Assembly (NCBI GenBank): GCA_964035545.1 | Contig: OZ037767.1 | Location: 14,472,801 to 14,536,800, forward strand | Source of the DNA: Bugula neritina | Taxonomy: Eukaryota > Bryozoa > Gymnolaemata > Cheilostomatida > Bugulidae | DNA length: 64,000 nt | Direction: 5' to 3' | In this document: positions 9,957 through 23,322 of the stretch, one piece after another | Layout: each line of letters starts with the position of its first letter | Numbering within the stretch: the stretch's first letter is position 1 | The notes under the pieces: model-generated | Told to the model about the DNA's origin: nothing | Database searches by the model: none | Seen by the model: the letters and a program-made list of their open reading frames with translations, nothing else | Program-made: the position numbers and the translations under genes

Positions 9957-12778
9957 ACATTAGGCATTAAATCAGCTTACTTTTTCTTTTCGTGCATTGA
10001 TAGAGTCTAAATAATAAATTGTTTACATGCCTAAATCTTACAATTACACTTGTGTAGAGCTATTACTCTAGACTCAAATGCGAATACAAAAAAAAAGAAT
10101 TGTTTAGGCTAAAACTCTATTTATCAAATTCAAGACTACAAATATTTAAAAAGAACATGTTTAACTCAACTCAACAAACATCACTCAACTCAAATCACCC
10201 TGATTCTGGTTGCTGAGCTCAAAGTTCAAGATTCTCACTTTCTTTTTAAAAAAGAAGGTTTCTAGGCTTGGAGAAAAAAGTTGCTATAGCCAGCAGATCT
10301 TTACAAAGTTGAAATTAGATATGATGAAATTAAGAATACCAATAATATATTACTCTAGATAAATACACTTGAAAACAAAATATATTTTGGGCTATTTGCA
10401 TAATGGATTATTGGAGGAAATGTTTAGGCTAATTAGATTGTGCAAGAAACTACATTCAAATGGTATCGGCAACACTGCAGTTTTACAATATTCAAAGTTA
10501 AAACAATGAATACATTTTCAAAAACTAGTAAACTTTGATTTTATTGCAAAAATCAGTTTCTAACTTAATACTAAAGATAAATTATTAAATAAACAATGAT
10601 CAAATGATAATATTATAATTTATATTTTTTATATAATTATAATAGTCTTACTAAGACTTATACTTATAGAAATAATAACTATACTTATATTATGGCTAAG
10701 AGTATGAAGATAATTTTATTCAATAATCTAAAATTACACATAATTTATTTTCATTAACTCTGTCTTTTGCCTCTTTAGCTTTTACTTTCATACTAGAACA
10801 TTATTAACTAATGCCTAATTATAACTATAATATTATTAACAATAATAAAAAAACGTATCAGTATTAGCTAAGTTAATAGTTTAGGTTATACTAATACTTA
10901 GCATTTATTACTTTTACTAATACTTATAGTTCTACTGTCTAACTCTATAGACTATGCTTATAGTAATAGTAACTAATAAATATTAGCCTTAAGCTAATGA
11001 TTATATAACACTAGTATAAGTATTATTAAGACTAAGTACTAAGTAGTAACACTAACACTGTAAGATTATTACTAAGTGTAAGTCAAACTTAATGCACTAA
11101 CTAATAACTATAAGACTGTCTAAATACCAACTATAACTATAAGTAACAACTAATACATAACAACTACAAGTAACAAGCTGAAGTTAATAAACAAAAATTA
11201 AAATAAATATAAAATAGCATAATCATAGTGTATAACTATAATTGATAATCATAATGATAAACTTGAAGTTGAGGTCAGACTCAAAGTGAAAGTAATAAAC
11301 TAGCAGTAGTAGTCAACTAAGTAACAATATTATTCAGTTTACTTTTACTTCTACTTCTAGTTATATTACTTTTAGATATATTAAGTTTAACGTTGAGTTT
11401 ATCACATTTAATTTTATTAATTATTAAATAAATAATTATTATTTATTTTTAAACCCTTAATAAAGTCAAACTTAAAGTTAAAGCTGAAATTAAACTTAAT
11501 ATAAATATTAATAAATAAATATCAGCATGCTGTTTTAGTGTATAGTAATACTAATATTACTAATAGTAATAGTAATGCTAACTCTAAGTCTAATCAATAC
11601 TAATAGTAATAGTAATACTAATACAGTAATACTAATAGTAATACTAATACTAATAATAATACTAATACTAATAGTAATACTTATACTAATACTAATCTAA
11701 TAGTAATAGTAATAGTAATACTAATAGTGACACATCTTATTTTAATTTACTATTAAGTAAGTTACTTGCACTGGCATTACTACTAAAAGCAAAAATATAT
11801 TTAACAGTAGTTGCATTTCTTTCGTTACAATCAACGCGATACCAATTTACAACAAGTTTACAAAGGGTAGCAGTAAACAATGTAGGTTCTCAGAAGTGAT
11901 CAGATAATTTAACATTTAATTTCTGTGAATAAAAAGGGAAACGGAATAACCCTATTAGAGGTTTCGGTCCCATATCATTTCTATTTAACAAAATTTATAA
12001 ATTTTAAATAAAAGTTATTTAAAAATTATTTTTTCACATTTAAATGCAAAAAAATTTAAATTGTTTCTGCAAATTTTATTTTTTATCGAGAGTTTGAATT
12101 GCGATTAACTTACTGACTATCTATGTCCTGTTTATTAGTTGCCAAGAGATCGAACGAGAGGCCTAGATTGTCACAGCAAATAAAGCGCCTACATTCTCAT
12201 TCAACAATAGTGTATTGACTATACCAGCATACGTAGATTGTTAAGATATAAACTAGGCCTAGATACAAAAATTACATTAGTTCTCACAGATTCATTTGTG
12301 AATAGATTAGTATTGACTGAATATCTTCACAGGTATTACTATTAGAACTTTTTCACAGAGCAGGTTAGCTAGATTGTTGTTGGCGTTCACTCTAGTAGTT
12401 AAATATTTTTGACTCAACACGACTTTTTTCAAAACTTGTCACTTGAATTGCTGCAAATTTTTGGTTAGTTTTGCTATTTTAGCGCATTTTTAGTTTTATC
12501 CTAAAAAGGCAAGTAAATCCCACTAAGATTCAAATTGTTAGATGAGTGTTATAAGCAATAATTTAATAATTTGTTTTATTTACCTTATTGAATTATTACT
12601 TCAGTTTTTCTAAACATAACTTGGTAAAATAAAAACTCAAAGTTTGTTTTGTGTAAATCTACAACCCAAATGTAGATGGTAATTTATAATAGTTTCCACA
12701 GGTAATATTAGACAAGTTATTGAACAGTTTTAGTATTTATTTTACAACATTACAGATTCCGCTTAGTTAGTCAGTAAA
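9957..12778. other. Intergenic region between divergent genes
   Basis: This 2.8-kb spacer separates the TMEM192 start (minus) from the coiled-coil gene start (plus), and so should hold the promoters and 5' UTRs of both. It is very AT-rich. No coding region was found. From about 10.6 to 11.75 kb it is dominated by irregular TAATA/CTAATAG-type low-complexity sequence. No convincing TATA or Inr could be assigned. Confidence 0.6.
11536..11735. repeat. Simple-sequence tract of TAATAG/TAATAC units
   Basis: Mixed hexamer and nonamer units (CTAATAGTAATAGTAATACT and variants) run through this part of the divergent intergenic spacer. Confidence 0.8.
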
Positions 12779-15700
12779 ATGGGTTGCAGCAACAGTGTAG
12801 AATTGAGCCCAAACAGGAGTGGAGGGTATCAAGGAAAAGCCTATCCTCAACAACAACAGCCCGCACAGGTAACGGCCTTAGAGTGTGTTTCAATTTTGAT
12901 CATAAATCATGTTGAGTTTATAATTTAAAAGAATATTTAATTTATTTTGAATTAAATATTTAATTAATTTTGAATTAAATATTTAAATATTCAATTTATT
13001 TTGAATTAAGTATTATTCAAAATACTAATGTTTTAGAAAGTTGAAATGAATCCAGCGGTAAGCTAAAAAAGCTGCTTTCACAATAGGACTCTGCAATCAC
13101 TTTGCTTTACTCACATTTACTAATTTTAATGCATACTCAAGATATTTTGTTAGATATTAGGGCTTCTTTACTTTTGCATTATAATTCTCTCTGTTTTGCA
13201 GGGGTTTGAATTGTTGGCAATTTAAATCCTAAAACTTCCACTACTTTTGCTAAAATGCAATTGCTAAAGTGTGTTTTGCTAATTAATTTATTTATGCTGT
13301 GATGATTTAAATGTATATGCATGCTGAGTTAGTAGTGTGCTAGCTAACATGTATGCTTCTAAAATTGCATGCTCATTTTTCTCTAATCAGTGTTTTCTTG
13401 CTTCATAATTTGCATATCACTGTTTGGCAGCAGCCACCTCCCCAACGGCAGCACCAAAGCCAACAGCCTGCAAAAGGCTATATGACTGTAGTTAACAATC
13501 AGTCGCCCCAGCAGCAGCCACAGCAGCAGCAGCAGTTAACTGCAAGCAACGCTGCCAGCCCAGGACAATCTGGTTTTACTCAAGACTATGATGCCGAGGT
13601 AATGCCATCATGTCTTAATAATGTAAGAAACTTCAACACTCTAAAGGTTGATGTTTGTTTCAGTATGTGTTTACATAATCAGTTTGACTAATGAATCACT
13701 ATATTAAACAATTAGGCCAAGGTTTGCATTCTATTTATTGACTTTTTGGTTAAAGTATTGATTGAAATTGCATTTAAGATACACTATGTTGTATATCAAA
13801 TCAATATCATTTCAGCTCTTTGATAAAGTGTTAATTTTTCTGTCTAGTCAAAATCAAAGCACGAACATTTGTAAACACATGTACATAAAAAGTAATTGTA
13901 TTTTACATCAAACTACTATGCATGCATAATTTTTTTTTCTTTATTGTTAATTTTTATACTTCAACTTTTTAAAAAACATCCTTAGGCGCTATTAGTTATA
14001 AGACAACTTCAAAAAGAACACAAATTTTTGCTAAAAAACATGTAACTAAAATTGCTCATCATGCGATTATTTAGTAGTTATCTCCTCATCATGGAAACTG
14101 CTTTTGTTTTGAATGTTTTTGTAACTATTGACTTTTTCTCTGCTCAGCCATTGATTGCAGTGAGTGTAGCTCTTCAAGCAAATAGCCTGTGATTTTGTTT
14201 GCTTAGTTTCTGCTCGTCTGTGTGCTGTGTGAAACCAACCCGCTTCTTATAACTTTGTAAAATTACTTGCATGTATTAAGTAAAGAGCATATTTTTTTAA
14301 TTTCACACAAGTATATTTAGTATAGCTAACTAACATATTTGAAGATACATAGCTATATTAGACATAATTATACTTTACATAATGTCCACACTATTTAAAC
14401 TTTCATGTATGTTCTAATTCTCCTAGAAGCTATGTCTAAGGTTTTAGTGAAAATTTTCAAGTATGGAAAGTACAGATATTGTTTAGGGAAGCTTAAATTT
14501 GTATGTTTCTTATGTATATTGTCCAGGTGTAGAACTAATTAAAGCAGCATAGTATATAATTTTATAATTATAACATTTATTAGTTCATTAGAACTTAAAC
14601 TTGCTGCCTAAAGCTTAGTCAGACTTGAAACACCAGCTACAATACCAGGTCAATAACCAGGTTGTCACATAACATAGAAGTACTACCATTAGTCGATTAA
14701 ATTTTTCAGATTAGTCTAATGACTTTCTTCCAGATTCTATATTCCCTGGCTAAATTTCTTACGGCCAAAGGCTAAATATTATGGTTCTATACTATAAACA
14801 TATAATACCATACTGCTATATTATACTAAAAACATTATATTGTATATAAGCATATTATCACATAATATAGTGTAGATATTATTACAAAACTTTCTAAGTT
14901 ATCCTTCACTTTCTCATTTTATTGTACGTTGGAAAAGTTCTACTCAAAGTTATTACGCAACAAGAAATTCATTAAATATTGTAATTATTCATGATGTAAA
15001 CCTTTCAACCTGCTAGTATAAATCAATATTAAAACATCTTATCTTATGTGTATTAGAGAATTATAATGATGATTATATATGTATCATATTACTAGTTATA
15101 CTGTATATAATGTATATGGTTTGAAAATGCAAATATTATGGATTTTATTGTTGCCTAGCTGTGTGTGTTGTACATCATGCAGCCATAGAAAAGCTATACT
15201 ACATATATGAAACTGTAGTTAGCACTTTCCCATAGCTCTAACTTGCCTTTTTATTGTAGCAGTTAGGATTTATATCTGCAGAAATATTAATAACCACGAT
15301 TATCTGTAGAAATAGTAATATACACGATTATCTATAGAAATAAAAATAACGGTAATTATCTGCAGAAATAATAATATGCATGATTATCTGTAGAAGTAAC
15401 AGTAATAATGGTTATCTGTAGAAAACTGAGATTGCAGTCAAGGACATAACGCCATCAAAGGATTTGCTGCAGAAATACATTGACCTTGACAATGAAATCA
15501 GGAAATTGGAGGCCACAAATGTGTTGAAAACATACACAGATCTGAATGCGGCCAATCAGGCACTGAAAGAGGTTATCGGGAAACTAGAAGCGGCACATCA
15601 GGAGGCTAAAAATAAAACGTAAGTAACATATTTTATATATGATTGTGATCTAAGCTGGTGTATGAATAGGAAACTTAGCCAGGGTGTGCTCTATTACATT

Positions 15701-18700
15701 TAAAACAAATTATTAAAAAAACAAATATTACAGTAATTATTGTATTATATTTGGTTTAAATGCATGTATAAAATAATGTCACTATAAAATTTATAAAACA
15801 ATAAAACATAAATTATATCTATATTAGTTTAAAGAAAACTTTAACTATGAAATATGTACACAATATGCAACTTGATTGATACAATACAGGAAATACTTAA
15901 AATAGTTAATATTTAATGTGAATAGAAAAATGATATTTAATATGTTAAGCATGAATGTAGTTATTATAAGTGCATGTCTTGTTGAAGCATGTTATATAGT
16001 TGCTAAGATATACTATACAAGTTCATAGTAGAATTAACACTGCCTTTATTTTGTAAGGTTGACCATGTCAACTTTCAAAAGGGGTGATTCATGAGCAAAC
16101 TTCACAATATCGGCAGCACAACATTAGTTAGAAGAAATTCTATGCAGCTATTGCTGCTGCTGTTACTGCTGTTAGCTATATTGTGTTTGCTTTTAGCTGC
16201 ATGAATGTTAAACATAAACATTGATTAAAATAGATAATTATATGGCATTATTTCTCAGCTTGAGAGTGTATAATTTATAGTACACACCACCTTTTATGTT
16301 GGTTTATAACTCTAGAGCAAAGGAGAAAGGAGAATATGATGACATGTTTACTGCTTGGAGTGCCAACTGTGGTGAGGAAGATGAAAGTGGCAATGCAGAG
16401 CTATCCAAGGAAAAGGTTAGGCAACTCCTATGTATATCTCTCTTATAATGCAATGAACCCTTGTTCTTAATCACTCGAAATTATCATCAAAATGCTACTG
16501 AAATGATAGCAAATATTGAGATGCACCACAAAAATGTGTTACATCAACCTAATATACGTAAATGACTTACCATTTAGTTTTTAAGCTTCTAAGGTGTCAG
16601 GAAGTTTTCGCAGGTGTATAAAAAATATTTCAGAAGACAACTCCAAAATAATAAAACCTTGGAACATGGTCTTGTACATTCAAAATATTATATGTTGTAT
16701 TATTGATAGCTGGGAAAGTTGTACTAATTTGTTTTAAAATTATTCTCAAAAGTAAATATTCAATTTTCCAAATAAACTTGTGTGGAAAAGAGAGGGCATT
16801 GTTTATCATGCAACTCTGTAAAAAGAGAACAAATCTTCAGTATTGCTCACTACATTGCTAGCTTTTCACAGCCTTGTTTTATAACAAGTTTAAACAAAAT
16901 TGATATTCACTTTATCTAAAAGCTGCTGTGCACTATATTATATTTAATGTGAAGCACAGCTTTTTGGTTAGATTTTTTTATGATGCAGGCTAGGAACTTT
17001 ACCTAGTACTGCAAACACCTTTGAGTTCTTTAATTAATGTAATTGCATATTGATTTCCACAGTCTATTGTAAATAAACAAAATACTGCCCAACTTGTGAC
17101 TAAAGTGATTGTTTGTGTTTCAGAAAGAATGGCTGGAAGCCATGGGAGAAGAGGAAGTGGCAAAAAAAGAGTTGGATGGGGTAAGAGAAAAACTGACAAA
17201 GAACGAAGAAAGTCTTAAAGCGTCGTCGGTCAGCATGGAAGAACTTAAAAAGAAATACAAAGAGCAGGAAGAACTGCTAGGTTAGATAACTCTAAAAAAG
17301 TTCAATCTGTCTTTGTTATTAAGAATATTTGCTGCGTTACTGTTAATAAGACATTTTCATTGAATATCCTCCAATCGTTATGTCTGACTGTTATTTTCAA
17401 CTTGGTTTAATCAAATAGCTCCATCCGTCTTTACATAATTAGCCTTCCTTTGCCAGCTATCTCTGTTCATATCTATCTTTTTCATGTTCTCCAATCATTA
17501 TATTACATTAGAATTAACAGTAAAGAACTTTTTTTTCTGTTTACAAAAATTATGCCGTGTGTGTTTCAGCCGCCATCTTCAAAGGAGCGTACGGTTCTGA
17601 CCTAGAAAACAGGTTGGAGGCTGAGAGTGATTTCTTGGATGACCGCAAGCACCGTGTGGGGGCTGCCAAGTACAAGTGGAGCAATGGCAGAAACCTGCTC
17701 AGTCATGCCACTGCTCAGCTTTGTCTAGCTTGTAAGAAGTGGATGTCTTTGCCCCAAATCAACCCTCAGTGAGCTCCTATAGTTGCTATATCTTTAATGT
17801 TGGCACTTAGGCTACGATTGTAAAACTCTGAAATTTAGAACAAAAATACCCAAAACTCTTTAAAAGTACACAAATGAATTTTACAGAAGCTTACAAATTA
17901 TAAAACTTGACATTTGCAGACAATATTGGAGCATTTTTTACGACTATATTCAATTTCTGTTAAAAGCTCTTCATTATATTTTCAATCATATCCATCATTT
18001 AGTAAAAAATTGTTCAAGCGCTTTATTATACTCGTCTTTTGGCAGTGTATTATGTTAAAAGATGCAGAAAAGCTATAACATGTTGTGTATATAAAATTAA
18101 TATTTATTGTAAAAACAGTTTTCTAGAATTTATATTAAATGATTTATTATAACCACATTTATTCAGTTTCATTTCTAGTTATTTTTGGTGTCATTTATGT
18201 AGTTGACTAAATTGCTTTCTAATGAACAGGAGTTGTCTTATTTTTTGCAATCAGTAGGAAACAGTAATATATCTTTCATTCTTTAGAGACAAGCAGGGAA
18301 AATGGGTTGTGGCAACGGAAGCTAGAAACAACGTAGTCGCTGCCTGTCAGAATATAACATCAGCGAGGAGGTACCTTAGCACCATAGAGTTTCCGTACTG
18401 TAAACCCCCGGAGGTTAAAGTTCTTGAGACTGCTGCCAGCCATGTTTACACAGACATGCTGAGTCAGCAAAGACATCAATACGTTTATGCAAATGTCTAT
18501 CACATCATGTACAAGAGATGTAAAGCTCTCATTGATTGGTTCACACATGTAAGTGTTATATGTGCTTTGATTAGATTATACGTTCAGGTGCAAACTACTT
18601 TATAACTATTTGGAATTTTCAATAAATTTCATTGTTTGCTTTGAAGAATATTATATTTTAGGTCTTTTATTTAGGAAAAAAGTAAATGGCAGTTGAGTTT

Positions 18701-21583
18701 AAAAGTTGTGTTAGTGCAAGGGTACACTAGTGTAAGTACATGCAGGGGTCAACTTGTGTAAGTACATGCAAGGGTACACTTGTGTAAGTACATGCAGGGG
18801 TCAACTTGTGTAAGTACATGCAGGGGTCAACTTGTGTAAGTACATGCAGGGGTCAACTTGTGTAAGTACATGCAGGGGTCAACTTGTGTAAGTACATGCA
18901 GAGGTCAACTTGTGTAAGTACATGCAGGGGTCAACTTGTGTAAGTACATGCAGGGGTCAACTTGTGTTAGTACATGCAGGGGTTAAATTTGTACTAATTT
19001 TAATTTTTAAATATCATGCAGTTGGTGTAGAGATATAAAGCAGTGCTGGTTATTTATGGAATATTTGTCTTTATATACAATTGTATAAAATTAAACTCAA
19101 TACTAGCATTTGCTAAATACATGTACATCTGTGCCCATTTGTATAAAAAGTAATTTAACTGACTGGTTTGAAACAAATTAGTTCTCTGAAACAAAAGCTA
19201 ACTCTCATACAAACCTTGCAGGTGCTGACAGAAACAATAGCTAAAGATCTGGCTGAGGCTACGACAGCGGCCAACGCGAAGGCTCAGGAACTCAGGCAGG
19301 AAAGACTCAATCTGATTAGCGTGAAGATTAAAGAGGAGTTGCAGCAAGATGTCAGCTTTGAGGCCCGATCAGAAGGTATAACGAGTTCTAGTCTTTGTCT
19401 TTTATAGAACTAATGTATAATTTTAATAAAAAGTTCAATTAGGAGTTTTCCTCTCTTTATCTTGATGAAATCTGTCTGTTGTTTTTACTTAAAGTCACTG
19501 CAGTGTACAAGTTTATTTTTAGTTACTTAAACATTTTAAGTTGCATGCAATCGATTTGAAGAGAAACTCAATATGATATTTTTATAAATTCCATATTAGT
19601 TCCATATTAGAAGTCAACTTTATTTTCATTCTACTAAAATTTTACATTTGGCTAGAGATATAACTGCTTGTTGTATGTCACAGCAGATATGATAGCACTT
19701 ATTGTATGTCACAGCAGATATGATACTACTTATTGTATGTCACAGCAGATATGACACTACTTATTGTATGTCACAGCAGATATGACACTACTTACTGTAT
19801 GTCACAGCAGATATGACACTACTTATTGTATGTTTCTGCAGATATGATAGTACTTACTGTATGTCACAGCAGATATGACACTACTTATTGTATGTCACAG
19901 CAAATATGACACTACTTATTGTATGTCACAGCAGATATAATACTACTTATTGTATGTCACAGCAGATATGATACTACTTATTGTATGTCACAGCAGATAT
20001 GACACTACTTATTGTATGTTTCTGCAGATATGATAGTACTTATTGTATGTCACAGCAGATATGACACTACTTATTGTATGTCACAGCAAATATGACACTA
20101 CTTATTGTATGTCACAGCAGATATAATACTACTTATTGTATGTCACAACAGATATAATACTACTTATTGTATGTCACAGCAGATATGACACTACTTATTG
20201 TATGTTTCTGCAGATTTAGCAGATGATTCGACTTCAGTGACTGAAGATGAGTCTCAGGTTTTCCAGGCAGAAGGAGGGGAAGGAGAAGATAAATCTAGTG
20301 AAGAGCCACCGGCAGCAGATGTTGATGCGGATGAGCCGTTCAACCCTGTGCCTTTGAAAGAACTGGTGCAGACGCCAAACAAAGAAGATCTATTTGGTAG
20401 GAATTATGTTAAGAAGTTGAAGTTGTCTTCCCTTAGAACATATTTGTTGCATTTCAAACATAAATCAACATTAAAAGTGACAAATCTAATTTACTAGATT
20501 TTAGAGCTTGATTACAAATGGATTTTATTATTTTTATTACAAACATATTCAAGCCTCATTTAGAATTTTTTGTAAAACTATTAATGAATTTTAAAGCTTT
20601 TTTTACACAAAAATAACTATTGCTACATGTTAAAGGTAAACTAGCCACAACTTTTACGATAATCAGTTTTAAAGTTTGAGTTGCCTTTTGAAAATCATAA
20701 GGGGGGGGGGGGTTTGATCAGACATTTATAGCTGAAATAGAAATTATAAAGTTACCAGTTTCAAACAGATTTTTCACAATGCAACCTTTTTAAAAATGTC
20801 TGGTAATAATTTTTATTTTGAATAGTAACTGGGTTAAAGTTTCAGACTTATTTATAGTTGAAAGCACATGCATTATAGTTTCACTTTATCACAATATTAT
20901 TATACAATACTTTATTGCAAAAAATATACAAATTTAAAATTATATATAAAGATTCTGCATCAACAATTGAGTTTGACTTAATACTTAATTCTCAATGGTT
21001 ACTACAATTTTGACACTGGCAAAAAGTTTATTGAAATTCAAGTGGTTGAATGTTTTATGATTTACGTATGTATTAAATTATTATACCATACACGTGTCAA
21101 CTACCCTAAACAAAAGCAAGTGAGTTTGATAGTTACATCATGGCTGGACTGCATTGTACACTTGATCCTAGTTTAATCTTGAGATTTAAAAGCTAGTTGA
21201 TGAATTTTTTTATGTTATTAAACTTTGTGATAAGTTTCAGCATAGGCACGTGTTGTTCACCGTTATTTGGTTATTAAACTGTGTAGCGTTGAGTTTAACC
21301 AGTGGTCTCTGTGGTGTAATGGTAGTTTGCCTGCTTGTAAGCCAGTAGTCTTGGGTTCGAATCCCAGTAGAGGCAATTATTTTTCAAACTGATTTCTTTG
21401 CTTGCAGGCGATGCTCAAGAACTATACAAGAAGCACCAGGAGAATCTGGAAGAACTGGAGAAGAACAGAATGATAAACAAGGCCAGACAAGAGCAAGGTC
21501 TGGAAGAGAAGCTACGAGCTAGGAGAAGCAGACGTCAGCGACAGGAAGCTGTAGCCAATGAGCAGCAGTTACAGCAGGCTTAG
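12779..21583 (+). CDS. Unnamed coiled-coil protein with N-terminal acylation motif, 10 exons
   Basis: Exons: 12779-12868, 13431-13598, 15422-15618, 16316-16415, 17124-17280, 17570-17768, 18287-18548, 19222-19375, 20214-20396, 21408-21583. All phases join, giving 561 residues. The N-terminus MGCSNS has Gly2 and Cys3, the pattern of dual myristoylation/palmitoylation, which suggests membrane attachment. It is followed by a Gln-rich, probably disordered segment (residues 1-86), then acidic/Lys-rich coiled coils (exons 3-5). The conserved-looking core is in exons 6-7: YGSDLENRLEAESDF, KYKWSNGRNLLSHATAQL and an Arg/Tyr-rich helical stretch ending ALIDWFTH. After more coiled coil and an acidic linker it ends in a basic helix (RARRSRRQRQ). 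I do not recognise the family and assign no function. The exon 2 acceptor is a NAGNAG (CAGCAG). The exon 3 start at 15422 could instead be 15431. AATAAA at about 22.43 kb is a possible poly(A) signal. Confidence 0.85.
15263..15421 (+). repeat. 28-bp repeat carrying the exon 3 acceptor, six copies
   Basis: The motif TTATCTGTAGAAA (TATCTGCAG in some units) recurs with the AG at 15281, 15309, 15337, 15365, 15393 and 15421, exactly 28 bp apart. The last AG is the acceptor of exon 3 of the coiled-coil gene; the five before it are intronic. Using any upstream site would shift the frame, since 28 is not a multiple of 3. Confidence 0.85.
18707..18985 (+). repeat. 26-bp minisatellite with donor-like GTAAGT, about 10 copies
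   Basis: The unit is built on GGGTCAACTTGTGTAAGTA followed by CATGCAG, with early units reading GGGTACACTTG. It starts about 160 bp after exon 7. Each unit carries a donor-like TGTGTAAGTA. The exon 7 boundary GGTTCACACATGTAAGTG resembles the unit, so descent from that boundary is plausible but not certain. Confidence 0.8.
19665..20213 (+). repeat. 31-bp minisatellite with 186-bp higher-order period ending on the exon 9 acceptor
   Basis: About 17-18 units of ACTTATTGTATGTCACAGCA plus GATATGACACT. In three units TCACAGCAG is replaced by TTTCTGCAG, a good 3' splice site. These AGs lie at 19841, 20027 and 20213, exactly 186 bp (6 units) apart, and the last is the true acceptor of exon 9. The array therefore has higher-order structure in register with the exon boundary. 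Confidence 0.88.
21301..21389 (+). repeat. tRNA-like SINE element, family 1, directly before exon 10
   Basis: A tRNA-like head (GTCTCTGTGGTGTAATGGTA, B-box GGGTTCGAATCCC) can form a 7-bp acceptor stem with AGAGGC at its 3' end, but no normal anticodon stem is visible. The flank GGCAATTATTTTTCA is shared with the 35.3-kb copy, which points to a transposed SINE head rather than a tRNA gene. It ends about 18 bp before the exon 10 acceptor and contributes sequence next to the polypyrimidine tract. Confidence 0.65.
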
Positions 21584-23322
21584 GATTCAGAGTCAAACTG
21601 CATCGGAGATTATAACTAGACATAAACCAGTTTTTAAAAAGTTTATAAAGCAAGCTCAGTATCAGTTATTTACTAAAAGTTATCGATTTTTAAAGCTAAA
21701 AACCTGTCCCAAAAATTATGATCAGGTGTGGTACAATTTTTGAAAATTTCAGTAAAGGTTGCTTAATATCTGTTGTTTACTAAAGGCTATTCATTAGTCT
21801 TTAGAACTAAAGTTCCTGTATTTCTAGTAGTTTGCATGAACACCAAAGCACTCAAGATTCGTGATAATATTATTTGGCGACTGGATCGATAACGTGTCAT
21901 TTGCTAAAACTCCTATTGTCAAACTATTACTCACACCCTATCTAATAGTGGAATCATCATTATGTTTGTTATTTTTAAATCATTCGAGGAAAGGTATGTG
22001 TATTGCAGTTATTTGACGTTGGCAGGGTGGTTGACAGCTGATAATTGTGAGCTGTTTCTAATAAGTCCTGTAAAACAAATTCAATCCTCAAATAATACTT
22101 AGGTGTTAACAACTTTCACACAGTCTTTGGGGGGAAGGGGTTCCACACAAGCCATAATATGACGCTGTGAAAATTTGTCTAGTTTGTTTTGTATTATAAC
22201 ATAAAATTTTATAATTTTAAAATATTTTGTATGCATGACTTATCTAACTTTCTATGTATTTTATAATATTGGTGCATAGCCATTTATGTAATGATTTCAA
22301 TTTTAATGAGAAATATAATGACTTTGATAATCATATTAATTTCAATATATAGCATAAATATTAGTTAGAAACTGCATCAAATGTACATACATAAGATACT
22401 TACACTTGCTGTATTGTACTTATAATATGCAATAAATTATAATAGAAAATAATATTACAGTTATTATCTAACATGTAGGTCATTGGGAATAATTAAATGT
22501 TGTTATTTAGCGGCTTTAAACTTTGCTCAAAAACACTCAAATAACTGACATGGCTAATTTAAAACTGGCAATTACTAAATTCTTGAAAAAATGTCTGAAA
22601 TTACTCAAACTGCAAATTAGAAAGAGTCTATGCATTTTTCATTAGAGAATAATTATAAGACGGCTCCAGTTTGGCGAGTATTAGTGACTCAGCGAGACAT
22701 CTTCTTGACCTTTTAACCAGATTTTCATTAGAAACAATTTTACGTGAGAATCTGTAATATCAAGGGGCCAGCGACAAATTGTATTTTTTTACAAAAAATG
22801 ACAAAATTCAATGTCCCCAACTTAAATCAACACAAAATCAGGTCCATATAGTACAAACACATCACCAGCTAATCTAAATGTACCTGAATTTTTTGCGCAT
22901 AATTTATGTTGGCCTTCAAACAAGCTTCTTACTCATACACAAACCTTGCTCTATGGTAATTTGTAAGTTCCCTTTATTGCCGTGAAATCTATTTAACATT
23001 TTCGACATCGTGTTTTGGTGATGGCTTTGTCCAGATTAATGTAAATTTTAAATTAAATTAATTGTGGATAAGGGGGAAATTATATAAGTGCAATTTTTGA
23101 TAAACCCATGAATGCATACGCCCATATTCTGACAAAGTACTGACATTAAATTCTTTTAATGGCCATTATGGGGCATGTTTTAGTATTACATAATCTATCA
23201 CCTGAGTTTTAAGTGTAACATCAGTAGCGTTTCTTTTTCAGCCGCTGGCCATAATAATTTTCTTTTGGCATATTTTGAGAACTGTACCGCACTCAACTCT
23301 TCTACGACTCAGTGACTTTAAA

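Noticed and set aside
21304-21376. Functional tRNA gene
   Set aside because: An acceptor stem can be drawn, but no normal anticodon arm is visible, and the flanks are shared with other copies as in a SINE.
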